Under the pieces are notes generated by a model that was given only the letters and a program-made list of their open reading frames with translations, was not told where the DNA came from and made no database searches. Shown here piece by piece: positions 1 through 8,349 of a stretch of DNA of 64,000 nucleotides (position 1 is its first letter; each line of letters begins with the position of its first letter). The stretch is from Liminaster sp964567855. GTDB taxonomy: Bacteria; Bacteroidota; Bacteroidia; Bacteroidales; UBA3663. The DNA lies in contig CAZMOE010000011.1 of NCBI GenBank assembly GCA_964567855.1, forward strand, positions 1-64,000. The letters are read 5' to 3'. The position numbers and the translations under genes were made by a program.

Positions 1-593
1 TGAAGTGAAACAGGAAATAACAACAAATTGTGTGAAGTAAATTTAGGCATAGTCAGGATAAAAGGCCCCGTTTTTATGAACATATGTTCATCGGCCATTT
101 AAGTTAACTTACTTTGCCAACGAAGTTAACTTACTTTGCTCATGAACATATGTTCGTGAAAAGGGGCCCTTTTTGTGAAAATCTCATTCCTTTTCAGAGA
201 ACAATCCGCCTATTTTTCTGAAGTTTTATTCGGAAGCTATCCACACCCCAACAATGCCATACAATCGGACATTATACCGTTTCACAAATTGCATCGGTCG
301 ATACAATAAGAATATCCACACTTTGCTAAAGATTCTGTATTAGTAATCCAATATGGGACCTTCTAAAAAACAGGAATGTATTTCTCATAAATAATCGGCA
401 ATGAGCAATTTTTCAAAAAAGAAGCACTTTGATATAATTTTATAATTTACCTTTAGACCAAAGTGGTATTTAACCTTGAGTTTAAAATTCTGAATTACGA
501 CAAAATATTAAAACACAAAACAAATAAACCCAATATATATGTTATCAAGTAAAAAACATAGTCATTGTTCAAGAGTATTTGACAAATTCTTCG
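1..593. other. AT-rich intergenic stretch, no gene seen
   Basis: No credible reading frame starts here. The stretch is clearly richer in A and T than the rest of the window. Besides the palindrome block at 61-175, there is a small inverted repeat, CACTTTG at 425-431 and CAAAGTG at 459-465. TTACTTTG occurs at 109-116 and 131-138, resembling the phylum's -7 box, but without a TTG 20 bases upstream. The gene to the left lies outside the window. Confidence 0.6.
61..175. repeat. Nested palindrome block (possible operator or cruciform)
   Basis: Two copies of the perfect 12-base palindrome GAACATATGTTC (78-89 and 144-155) flank two copies of the perfect 10-base palindrome AAGTTAACTT (101-110 and 123-132). 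Each inner copy is part of a 17-base direct repeat (101-117 and 123-139). The outside is closed by GGCCCC (64-69) and GGGGCC (163-168). The whole block is thus a near-symmetrical imperfect palindrome. GAAC-N4-GTTC has the form of a Gram-positive LexA (DinR) box, but no SOS gene is visible here. Confidence 0.7.
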
Positions 594-601
594 TATCTTT
601 G
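594..601 (+). promoter_or_regulatory. Promoter -7 box (TATCTTTG)
   Basis: TATCTTTG matches the Bacteroidetes -7 consensus TAnnTTTG. No TTG is found 19-21 bases upstream; TTTG at 578-581 is only 12 bases away. The box would start transcription near 607, just ahead of the folded region at 608-799. Confidence 0.45.
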
Positions 602-607
602 TAAATG

Positions 608-799
608 CAATTCGCCCATATCCAAGCGTATTGGAGACATATCGAAGATGAGCGTCAAACACGCGATTATTTGATACTGAAAATCTGGACAATTTTCAAA
701 ACTATGCAGATAACAAGCAATGACGCTCACGCAGAAGGGTATATCTCAGTTTTCAAGGATTGTCATATATACCAAAAGCGTGAGCTTTTTTACTTGTTA
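608..799 (+). ncRNA. Candidate structured RNA or leader
   Basis: Downstream of a -7 box the sequence folds strongly. Small hairpins are TCCAA/TTGGA (621-635), GCGT/ACGC (652-664) and GAAAAT/ATTTTC (679-697). Then comes a long three-tier stem: TAACAAG 711-717 with 793-799, GCTCACGC 725-732 with 778-785, and GGTATAT 738-744 with 767-773. Six T residues (786-791) follow the middle tier, as in a terminator. TGAGCGTC (649-656) is perfectly complementary to 722-729 and would compete with the middle stem, an arrangement seen in attenuators. An 86-codon frame covers 605-865 but has no recognisable protein features. Function unknown; a DNA hairpin element is the alternative. Confidence 0.35.
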
Positions 800-855
800 C
801 TCATAGTTGGCAGTCCAGAGCCTCTGTATAGTAGCATAGTGAAGAGGTTTACGCT

Positions 856-882
856 TATTTATTAATAGCGTATTAATAAATA
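856..882. repeat. Perfect 12-bp inverted repeat before the remnant gene
   Basis: TATTTATTAATA (856-867) and TATTAATAAATA (871-882) are perfect inverted repeats around a GCG loop, ending 11 bases before the ATG at 894. The stem is all A-T, so an operator or promoter dyad is more likely than a stable RNA hairpin. Confidence 0.6.
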
Positions 883-893
883 TCATATATGAC

Positions 894-1156
894 ATGAGAT
901 CAAAATTAACAACACTCCTTCTTGTCCTTACCTCATTATTTTTATGTGGCAATGCACAAATCTACACATTGGAAGATAAGTGGATTGATTGTAGCAATAA
1001 CGCACAACTTCTTGATCCGTATTATTCTCCCGGAGTTACATTTACATGGACCGGTCCTATCAAGGGGGCAAAGCCAATGGACAAGGTGTAGCCACAAAGT
1101 ATGTGAATGGAAAATTTGAATCAAAGATAGATACCCCAAATATAAAAACACAATAA
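894..1156 (+). pseudogene. Frameshifted remnant of a small secreted MORN-like protein
   Basis: The ATG at 894 opens a signal peptide (about residues 1-22, ending CGNAQ) and a mature part with DKWIDC, QLLDPYYSPG and FTWTGP. The frame stops at 1091. Adding one G to the five-G run at 1064-1068 would continue it as KGGKANGQGVATKYVNGKF and onward to a TAA at 1154-1156. That restored piece has the glycine spacing and Y-x-NG-x-F pattern of MORN-like repeats in secreted Bacteroidales proteins, which usually carry several repeats. The gene is therefore both frameshifted and short. Codon use is AT-rich compared with its neighbours. A sequencing error in the G run could explain the shift but not the missing repeats. 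The family assignment comes from pattern memory, not a search. Confidence 0.55.
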
Positions 1157-1265
1157 CAATCTAAGAATACCAAATTTTCCAATTACTTTCTTATCCCAAA
1201 CTGGGGTATATCCGAAAACATCTATTTACACAAACAAAATCATAATCTAAAACAACTCCCAAAGA

Positions 1266-2768
1266 ATGAAAAGACAACTTATTTATGCTTTCACCTTCGG
1301 CCTGTTGCTTACAGAACAGATTGATGCACAAACCTTCAATCACTACACAACCACTGAAGAGCGACCATGGCAAACATCCAAGCGCGTGAGTCTTACCGGT
1401 AACAGCGTACAAACGCCCACACTTATTATCACAGACACAGATCCCGGACATGAATTCCGAGCCTGGGGAACGTGCTTCAACGAACTGGACCTTGATGCCA
1501 TAGAACTGCTTTCCTCCGATGAGCAGGAAGAGGTGATGCGCCGCCTCTTTGCCCCCGACGGCGACCTGAAATTCACTCGCGGACGCCTGACAATGAATGC
1601 CAACGACTACAGCCGGGCATGGTACTCATGCGACACTGTAAGCGGAGATTTCCAACTCCGTTATTTCAACATCGAGCACGACAAACAAAACGTCATCCGC
1701 CTCATCCGCAAAGCACAGAAATACCAGCCTGCACTGACATTCTGGCTCTCTCCCTGGAGCCCACCCACCTGGATGAAAATCAATCAGGATTATCCCGTCA
1801 AATCAAGCCAGTGGAACACTATGCAGAAGGAAAAAGATTATCTGATTTTCGAAGGAATCGGCGAAGCGGATGAAAACGAAGTGAAAATGGCCGGACAGCA
1901 GAAAGGCAAATTCCCACGTAAACTGGCCGCACAGGATTATATGATTCAAGATCCGCGCTATTTGCAGGCTTATGCCGATATGTTCTGCCGCTTCATCGAT
2001 CTCTATGCCGAAGAAAAAATCCCTATCACCATGATAATGTATCAGAACGAGGCCTACTCCTACACTGCCTATCCGGGCTGTGCATGGACAGCCGACGGCA
2101 CGATTCGTTTCAACCGTGACTATCTGGCACCTACCCTTCGCAAGAAGCATCCGGAAGTAAAAACCTATATCGGTACATTCAACACGAACCGGCTGGACTA
2201 TGTAGAGAAAATTGTAGATGGGGTAAAAGATGAAGTCCAGGGCATCGGCCTCCAATGGGAAGGCCGCGAAAATCTCGATGCCCTGCGCGAACGTTATCCC
2301 GACCTGCACCTGGTCAGCACGGAAAGCGAATGCGGCAATGGACAGATGAACTGGCAGGCCGGTGAGCATACTTTCCATCTGTTGTGCGACTACATCGGCC
2401 GCGGTTGCGATGAATACTTTATCTGGAACTTCATTCTCTGCGACCAAGGAAGCAGTTCGTGGGGCTGGAAACAAAATGCCCTCATCAAGGTGAACTCCGA
2501 AAACAGGACATTTAACTACACGCCCGAATTCTACGCCGTGAAACACTTCTCTCATTTCGTCGAACCCGGCAGCCATGTTCTTGCCTATGCCAGTCGCGAA
2601 ACTACAAACGGCACACCCGTCATCGCTTTCCGACGGCCCGACGGAAAGCGCGTCGTTGTCACGGCCAATCAGACCGACGAACAACGCACCGTAAATGTAC
2701 AAATCGGCCGAAAGTACCTGAATGTCTCCCTCCAACCCCATTCTTTCCATACCTTTGTGGAAAAGTAA
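1266..2768 (+). CDS. GH30-family glycoside hydrolase, secreted
   Basis: 500 residues with a signal peptide (about 1-21, ending DAQ). The catalytic barrel has the GH30 marks: WLSPWSPPTWMK near 160-171, the acid/base glutamate in MYQNEAY (E262), and the nucleophile in STESECG (E353 or E355). It ends in the small beta domain typical of the family. GH30 enzymes act on glucosylceramide-like, beta-1,6-glucan, xylan or fucoside links; the exact substrate cannot be read here. The length is normal. It is followed on the same strand by the triple-GH43 gene, suggesting joint use on one polysaccharide. No clear TAnnTTTG box is visible in 1157-1265. Confidence 0.88.
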   Translation: MKRQLIYAFTFGLLLTEQIDAQTFNHYTTTEERPWQTSKRVSLTGNSVQTPTLIITDTDPGHEFRAWGTCFNELDLDAIELLSSDEQEEVMRRLFAPDGDLKFTRGRLTMNANDYSRAWYSCDTVSGDFQLRYFNIEHDKQNVIRLIRKAQKYQPALTFWLSPWSPPTWMKINQDYPVKSSQWNTMQKEKDYLIFEGIGEADENEVKMAGQQKGKFPRKLAAQDYMIQDPRYLQAYADMFCRFIDLYAEEKIPITMIMYQNEAYSYTAYPGCAWTADGTIRFNRDYLAPTLRKKHPEVKTYIGTFNTNRLDYVEKIVDGVKDEVQGIGLQWEGRENLDALRERYPDLHLVSTESECGNGQMNWQAGEHTFHLLCDYIGRGCDEYFIWNFILCDQGSSSWGWKQNALIKVNSENRTFNYTPEFYAVKHFSHFVEPGSHVLAYASRETTNGTPVIAFRRPDGKRVVVTANQTDEQRTVNVQIGRKYLNVSLQPHSFHTFVEK

Positions 2769-2908
2769 TATCCCATAAGAGAATGTAAGGATATGAAAGA
2801 ATAACAGCAGAGCACAAACAGCAGAAGAAGCCAGCTCTTCGCATCTTCATGTATTTACATTTCAAAACGAATCTATCAAGAACAGAAACAAAAAACATTC
2901 ACAATACA

Positions 2909-5764
2909 ATGAAACGTGTACTTCTATTATTATCCCTATGCCTGACGTTGAGTATCCAGGCACAAAAATCCCCGACATTTGCCGGATATCTCTTCGCCTA
3001 TTTCGAAGGCGGTGGCGACAAAACCCTACAGGAACACCTACGCTTTGCCGTGAGTGAAGACGCCCAAAACTGGTATGCGTTGAACGGCGGCCAGCCCATT
3101 ATCGGCAGCGACTCCATCAGCGAGAGCGGCGGCATACGCGACCCTCATATCCTACGCGGACAAAAAGGAGAATATCTCATCGTGGCCACGGACATGAGTA
3201 CCGCCACCAACGGGTGGAATGAAAATCCCGGCATCGTCCTAATGCGGTCGGACGATCTGGTACACTGGAGCCATGCACATATCAATCTGGCCAAAGCGTA
3301 TCCGGAACATTTCGGTGACGCCTACTGGGTATGGGCCCCGCAAACCATCTATGACCGACGGGCCAAGAAATACATGATTTACTTCACACTCCAGCGCAAC
3401 GACCGCAAGTCGCTTATCACCTATTATGCATATGCCAACCAAGACTTCACGGCTTTCGAGGATGAACCACGACAGCTGTTCGCAGCCAAATATGGGTCAA
3501 TCGACAACGATATCATAGAAGCGCCAGACGGAACCTTCCACCTTTTCTATGCAGGCAATACGAAAGATGCGACCGGCAAAGAAATCAAAAACGGCATACA
3601 ACGGGCAACATCGCGCCGGCTGACAGGTCCGTGGAAGGAAGATTTCAAGTATCTGGATGCCTATGCCGGTACGCAGACCCGCGTAGAGGGCAGCAGCGTC
3701 TTTCCTCTGCACGACGGTTCCGGCCGATGGATACTGATGTATGATCTTTACGGCTCGGGGCGTTACGAGTTCCAGACGGCCGACGGCCTGAAATCATTTG
3801 ACCGTCAGCCGCAGTCATTCCGCAAGAATTTCTTTCCGCGGCACGGATCCGTCATCTCAGTGACACAAGAAGAACTGGACCGCATACAACAACAATGGGG
3901 CTATGTCCTGAGGCACGATTTCGAGAGTACCGGCAATCCCATCATCCGCGACAAACACACCTCCGATCCCGCCATGCTGACAGAGGGTGACACATTGTGG
4001 CTCTTCACCGGGCACGATGCCAAAGGCGGACAAAACAACTATGTAATGCCCGACTGGTTACTTTACAGTACCACCGACCTGCGTCATTGGACAGAATACC
4101 CATCTCCGCTACGCATCGAAGACTTCACATGGGCCGAGAGCAAACAGGCCTATGCCGGGCATCCGGTCAAACGGAACGGCAAATACTATTTCTTCGTATC
4201 GACGAACTGGTGCGGAATCGGGGTGGCCGTGGCAGACAAGATCACAGGCCCCTACAAAGATGCCCTGGTCAAACCTCTGCTCACCCACAAAGATTGCTTC
4301 GACTCCAGCCACTCGTGGGCATGTATCGACCCGGCTATCTTCGTAGACGATGACAATACCCCTTATATCGTCTGGGGCAACAGAGAATGCTACATGGCCC
4401 GCCTGAAAGATTCAATGACCGAAATAGACGGCGAAATACACCGCATAGAGGTTCCCGGCTTCACAGAGGGACCATGGATGCATAAACACGAAGGACGTTA
4501 CTACCTTACCTACGCCTCGGGGTGGCCGGAGAAAATCGCCTACGCCACAGCCGACAATCCGTTCGGCCCCTACACGCCACAGGGCATCATCAGCGAAATT
4601 GCCGGTAACTCCAACACCACGCACCCTGCCATCACAGAGTTCAAAGAGCAGTGGCTCTTCTTCTCTCACAACGGAGGGCTGCCCGACGGCACCAGCTACA
4701 GCCGTTCGGTCATCGCCGAACCGCTCCATTACAATACGGACGGCACCATCCAACCCATCCCCGCCACGGACAAAGGGGTAACATCACTCATACCCGAAAC
4801 AAATTTAGCGGCCTACCTGATGGTTTATCACAAAGATGCCGATCACAGCCTGCACATGGCTCTGAGCCGCGACGGATATAACTGGACGGCACTTAACAAA
4901 GATCTTCCCGTAGTCCGTGGCGACAGCATCGCACAACAACGGGGCATCCGGGATCCACACATTTACCGCGGGCCGGACGGCACATTCTATATTGCAGCTA
5001 CCGACCTTCATATTTTCGGCAAAAAAGAGGGCTACCGAGATACAGAATGGGAGCGGGACGGTGAAAAATACGACTGGGGCAACAACCGGGCTTTGGTATT
5101 AATGAAATCGAAAGACCTCATTCATTGGTCGCACACATCCTTCCGAATCGACGAAGCCTTCCCCACGCGTTTCGGCGAGCTGGGCTGCGCGTGGGCACCA
5201 GAGACCATCTACGACCCCGAAGAGGGTAAACTGATGGTTTATTTCACTATCCGTCCTACAGGCAGAGGCAAAACCAAACTTTACTATGCCTATGCCGACG
5301 ATGAATTCACCCGCCTCATAACCGAACCCCAGTTACTCTTCGAATATCCCGATGAGAATATACAAGTGTTGGACGCCGACATCGTCCCCATGCCCGACGG
5401 CCGCTACTGCATGACCTACTGCACGCAAGAAAACCCCGGAGGTATCAAGATGGCCATTTCCAACCATATCAACCGCGGCTACCAATACCAACCGCAGCAA
5501 ATCGATGCTGAAAACGGGTCGTGCGAAGCCCCTACGATGTATAAACTTATCGGTGAGAACCGTTGGATACTGATGTATGACATCTTCAGTATCAATCCCC
5601 ATAATTTCGGCTTCATGGAAACCACCGACTTCCAAAACTTCACCTCTCTGGGGCGTTTCGGCGAAGGACGTATGCAAATGAATGGTTGCATCTCGCCCAA
5701 ACATGGTGCCGTCGCCCCTATTACCGAAGAAGAAGCCCGGAGATTGGAAGAATATTGGAAATAA
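2909..5764 (+). CDS. Three-domain GH43 protein (three tandem propellers)
   Basis: 951 residues. The ATG at 2909 was chosen because it opens a clean signal peptide (MKRVLLLLSLCLTLSIQAQ); an in-frame ATG at 2849 would bury it. Three five-bladed GH43-type propellers lie in a row: about 22-335, 340-625 and 630-951. Each keeps a complete candidate triad of base Asp, modulating Asp and acid Glu: D78, D201, E260; D353, D474, E520; D682, D824, E873. The first and third resemble each other (RDPH, WAPxTIYD and WILMYD motifs) and look like an internal duplication around a different middle domain. GH43 enzymes are arabinofuranosidases, xylosidases or galactosidases. Three intact copies in one chain are unusual. 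It likely works with the GH30 just upstream. Confidence 0.88.
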   Translation: MKRVLLLLSLCLTLSIQAQKSPTFAGYLFAYFEGGGDKTLQEHLRFAVSEDAQNWYALNGGQPIIGSDSISESGGIRDPHILRGQKGEYLIVATDMSTATNGWNENPGIVLMRSDDLVHWSHAHINLAKAYPEHFGDAYWVWAPQTIYDRRAKKYMIYFTLQRNDRKSLITYYAYANQDFTAFEDEPRQLFAAKYGSIDNDIIEAPDGTFHLFYAGNTKDATGKEIKNGIQRATSRRLTGPWKEDFKYLDAYAGTQTRVEGSSVFPLHDGSGRWILMYDLYGSGRYEFQTADGLKSFDRQPQSFRKNFFPRHGSVISVTQEELDRIQQQWGYVLRHDFESTGNPIIRDKHTSDPAMLTEGDTLWLFTGHDAKGGQNNYVMPDWLLYSTTDLRHWTEYPSPLRIEDFTWAESKQAYAGHPVKRNGKYYFFVSTNWCGIGVAVADKITGPYKDALVKPLLTHKDCFDSSHSWACIDPAIFVDDDNTPYIVWGNRECYMARLKDSMTEIDGEIHRIEVPGFTEGPWMHKHEGRYYLTYASGWPEKIAYATADNPFGPYTPQGIISEIAGNSNTTHPAITEFKEQWLFFSHNGGLPDGTSYSRSVIAEPLHYNTDGTIQPIPATDKGVTSLIPETNLAAYLMVYHKDADHSLHMALSRDGYNWTALNKDLPVVRGDSIAQQRGIRDPHIYRGPDGTFYIAATDLHIFGKKEGYRDTEWERDGEKYDWGNNRALVLMKSKDLIHWSHTSFRIDEAFPTRFGELGCAWAPETIYDPEEGKLMVYFTIRPTGRGKTKLYYAYADDEFTRLITEPQLLFEYPDENIQVLDADIVPMPDGRYCMTYCTQENPGGIKMAISNHINRGYQYQPQQIDAENGSCEAPTMYKLIGENRWILMYDIFSINPHNFGFMETTDFQNFTSLGRFGEGRMQMNGCISPKHGAVAPITEEEARRLEEYWK

Positions 5765-5868
5765 TATGATATCGATAGCGGTCCTTCATAAAAGAATACA
5801 TTGAGGAATGACTGTACGATAAAATTTTTGCGACATTCAACCGGTCATCGATATATCCACTATAAAAA

Positions 5869-5907
5869 AAAGGTTGTTCCATGAGAATATCTTGCGGAAC
5901 AACCTTT
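5869..5907. terminator. Bidirectional hairpin terminator
   Basis: AAAGGTTGTTCC (5869-5880) pairs perfectly with GGAACAACCTTT (5896-5907) around a 15-base loop. A run of A lies 5' of the stem, which gives a U tract on the minus strand; the plus strand ends in TTTAAATTT. It separates the GH43 gene from the AraC regulator. Confidence 0.7.
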
Positions 5908-5976
5908 AAATTTGCGTATGACATCCATAAGGGCGACGAAAAAATAAAGTTCTATATCACAATATCGACTGCCGTC

Positions 5977-6007
5977 TTGCCGGATCAAATAAAAAGACAT
6001 ACTTTTG
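5977..6007 (+). promoter_or_regulatory. Promoter of the AraC-type gene
   Basis: TTG at 5977-5979, a 20-base spacer, then TACTTTTG at 6000-6007, an exact Bacteroidetes promoter. Transcription would start near 6012, which rules out the upstream in-frame ATG at 5881 and supports the start at 6049. A second TAnnTTTG match (5907-5914) has no TTG at the right distance. Confidence 0.7.
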
Positions 6008-6048
6008 CCATCGAAAAAACAAGATGCCAACAACAACGCCAGGAAACC

Positions 6049-6909
6049 ATGAGCATATCCATCGACGACTTGAAATTTCTCACGCTCAACGTCGGCCATG
6101 CCATACATGACGCCGACTGGAACTGGACCGATGTGAGCAGCCCTTTCGCCCGCATCTATCTTGTCACCGAGGGAACTGCCATCGTAAACATTGCCGGCAA
6201 TAAATATGAACTGCAGCCGCATCATCTGTATCTCATACCGCCATTCGTAAAGCACGACGACATCTGTCACGGGCACTTCGAGCATTACTACATCCACATC
6301 TACGAAGATCCGCGCTCTCCGCTCCGCATCTTAGAAGACTGGAAATTCCCGTTCTGCCTTCAAGCCGGCGAACTGGAAAGACAACTTTGCCATCGGCTCT
6401 GCCAACTCAATCCGCAAATGCACCTGACGCAGTCCGCTCCCTCAAGCTACGACAACAGCCGGGGCCTGTTCGAGAGCCTGCGCCGCAATAAAATGCGCAT
6501 GCTGTTTGAGCAGGTAGAGTCCCGCGGCATCATCTATCAACTCATCGCCCGCTTCCTGGCGGAGGCCAAACCTAAGACAAAAAATTGCGACAGCCGCATA
6601 CAGAAAGCGATCCAGTACATGAGACAGAACATCCACCGGCAAGTCGACTTCGAACAGCTGGTGGAATTATCGTGCATGTCGAAAGACCATTTTATCCGCA
6701 CTTTCCGCCGCGAAATGGGCATAACACCGATGCGCTACATCATAGAGCGGAAGATGGAACATGCCCAACTACTGCTCACCACCGGCGATATGCCTGTGAA
6801 GGCCATCGCCTACGCCATCGGATATTTCGACCATTCCTACTTCAACCGCCTATTTAAAAAAGAGGTGGGAATGACACCGCAGCAATACCGCGACAGAGGA
6901 AAGAAATAA
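6049..6909 (+). CDS. AraC-family transcriptional regulator
   Basis: 286 residues from the ATG at 6049; a longer frame from 5881 runs through the terminator and promoter and is rejected. The N-terminal half is a cupin-like sensing domain (IYLVTEGTAIVNI, LYLIPPFVKHD). The C-terminal hundred residues are a double helix-turn-helix of AraC type (SRIQKAIQYMRQNIH, KDHFIRTFRREMG, IAYAIGYFDHSYFNRLFKKE). It probably binds a sugar and activates nearby sugar genes. Candidates are the upstream GH30/GH43 pair and the convergent fucose operon, whose last stop codon lies only 8 bases away. No operator was identified. Confidence 0.88.
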   Translation: MSISIDDLKFLTLNVGHAIHDADWNWTDVSSPFARIYLVTEGTAIVNIAGNKYELQPHHLYLIPPFVKHDDICHGHFEHYYIHIYEDPRSPLRILEDWKFPFCLQAGELERQLCHRLCQLNPQMHLTQSAPSSYDNSRGLFESLRRNKMRMLFEQVESRGIIYQLIARFLAEAKPKTKNCDSRIQKAIQYMRQNIHRQVDFEQLVELSCMSKDHFIRTFRREMGITPMRYIIERKMEHAQLLLTTGDMPVKAIAYAIGYFDHSYFNRLFKKEVGMTPQQYRDRGKK

Positions 6910-6917
6910 CGGCGAAA

Positions 6918-7316
6918 TCAGTCATAAAGACGGAACATACGCTCCATCAGCCGCCACTTACCTGCCGATGTACTCCCCTCGCGGCATTGCTGAAACCGAT
7001 CGACCGTCCGCTCCCATTCCGCCTGCCGCGGCAAGGAGGCAAGACGTTCCATAGCCGACTGCCAATCGAAATCGAGCGGCGTCTCCACAATCATGAACAA
7101 CCGGCTACCCACAATATAAATCTCCATTTCAAGGATACCGACGGCACGTATGCCGTCGCGTATCTCTCTCCAATGTTCGGCCTCACTATGCAGCCGTCGG
7201 TACTCGGCGATCAACTCCGGATCGTCCCTGAGATCGAGCGTCTGGCAATAGCGTTTCACGGGTTGCGCGTAATGTCTTACGCTGTAGCCCCCGGCAGATT
7301 CATTATCCCGCTGCAT
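6918..7316 (-). CDS. L-rhamnose/L-fucose mutarotase family protein
   Basis: 132 residues of the RhaM (DUF718, COG3254) type: small dimeric ferredoxin-like enzymes that interconvert the anomers of L-rhamnose or, in fucose clusters, L-fucose. Family features seen are the YCQTLDLRDDPELIAEYRRLH start, IRAVGILEMEIYIVG, and SLPRQAEWERTVDRFQ. It is the last gene of a minus-strand operon with an aldo/keto reductase, a lactonase-type amidohydrolase, a FucP-like permease and a zinc dehydrogenase, so L-fucose is the likeliest substrate. Only one base separates it from the dehydrogenase stop codon, which suggests translational coupling. Confidence 0.8.
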   Translation of the reverse strand: MQRDNESAGGYSVRHYAQPVKRYCQTLDLRDDPELIAEYRRLHSEAEHWREIRDGIRAVGILEMEIYIVGSRLFMIVETPLDFDWQSAMERLASLPRQAEWERTVDRFQQCREGSTSAGKWRLMERMFRLYD

Positions 7317-7317
7317 T

Positions 7318-8334
7318 TTACATCTCTACAAGTATGCGGAACACTCGGCCGGGATTCTTGTCCCACCATTGCATCGTCTCTTGCGTCTCTTCCGGACGAA
7401 TGACGCGTGTGATAAGTTCGTCCATCGGGCAGGTGCCTTTCTCAAGATAGTGGATGACGGCCCGGAAGTCCTGCGGCATGGCATTACGCGATCCGCGGAT
7501 GTCGAGTTCTTTCTGTACGAAGTATTTTGTCTGGAACGATACTTCGCTTTTGGCGTAGCCGATGCAAACCACCCGGCCGGTGAATGCCACCACGTCGACG
7601 GCCATCTGATAGGTAGCGGAACTGCCTACCGCCTCAATCACCACATCAGGACCATAACCGCCGGTTATCTCTTTCAGACGGAGGGCGACATCCTCTGTCC
7701 CGGTATTGACAGTATAGCTGGCGCCCATACGACGGGCAAGGGCCAGTTTACCGTCGTCAATATCGGCGGCCACAACGGTGGCACCGCGCTGGACCGAACG
7801 CACAACGGCGCCCATGCCCACCATACCGCAACCGATAACCAGCACCACGTCGATATCGGTCACCTCGCCGCGGCTTACGGCATGAAAACCTACGCTCATC
7901 GGCTCTATCAAAGCGCAATTGCGTACGGTAAGCAATCCGGCCGGTATGACCTTCTCCCACGGCACAGCCACATATTCGCACATCGCGCCATCACGCTGTA
8001 CGCCCAGGGTCTCGTTATGCTCGCAGGCATTGACACGACCGCTGCGGCATGCCGCACACTTGCCGCAGCTGGTATAAGGATTGAGTGTCACCGTCATGCC
8101 CGGTTTCAGTCCCTCCGGCACACCTTCACCTACGGCCTCTATCACCGCGCCCACCTCATGACCGGGTATAACGGGCATCTTGGCCAGCGCATTGCGGCCA
8201 CGCCAGGTGTTGAGGTCGGAACCGCAAAAACCGACATATTTCAGACGGACAAGCACCTGGCCGGCCTTTATTTCTGGTTTCTCTATTTCTACTGTATTAA
8301 GCGTTCCGGGAACGCTGATCTGTACTGCTTTCAT
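7318..8334 (-). CDS. Zinc-dependent medium-chain alcohol dehydrogenase
   Basis: 338 residues with the full zinc MDR plan: catalytic zinc site around GFCGSDL and the GHE motif, four structural-zinc cysteines in CGKCAACRSGRVNAC, and a Rossmann fold (VLVIGCGMVGMGAV). Relatives oxidise polyols or sugar acids such as threonine, sorbitol and galactonate. In this operon a role in oxidising fucose, fuconate or a 2-keto-3-deoxy intermediate is plausible but not shown. It lies 15 bases after the permease gene. A long antisense frame covers this gene and the permease and is a coding shadow. Confidence 0.85.
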   Translation of the reverse strand: MKAVQISVPGTLNTVEIEKPEIKAGQVLVRLKYVGFCGSDLNTWRGRNALAKMPVIPGHEVGAVIEAVGEGVPEGLKPGMTVTLNPYTSCGKCAACRSGRVNACEHNETLGVQRDGAMCEYVAVPWEKVIPAGLLTVRNCALIEPMSVGFHAVSRGEVTDIDVVLVIGCGMVGMGAVVRSVQRGATVVAADIDDGKLALARRMGASYTVNTGTEDVALRLKEITGGYGPDVVIEAVGSSATYQMAVDVVAFTGRVVCIGYAKSEVSFQTKYFVQKELDIRGSRNAMPQDFRAVIHYLEKGTCPMDELITRVIRPEETQETMQWWDKNPGRVFRILVEM

Positions 8335-8349
8335 ATTTCTGTTCGTTTT

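Noticed and set aside
711..799. Retron msd-like stem
   Set aside because: No reverse transcriptase gene lies within reach, so a retron cannot be supported.
605..865. 86-codon frame
   Set aside because: No family pattern, and it lies across long inverted repeats with stem symmetry, which point to a structured element instead.
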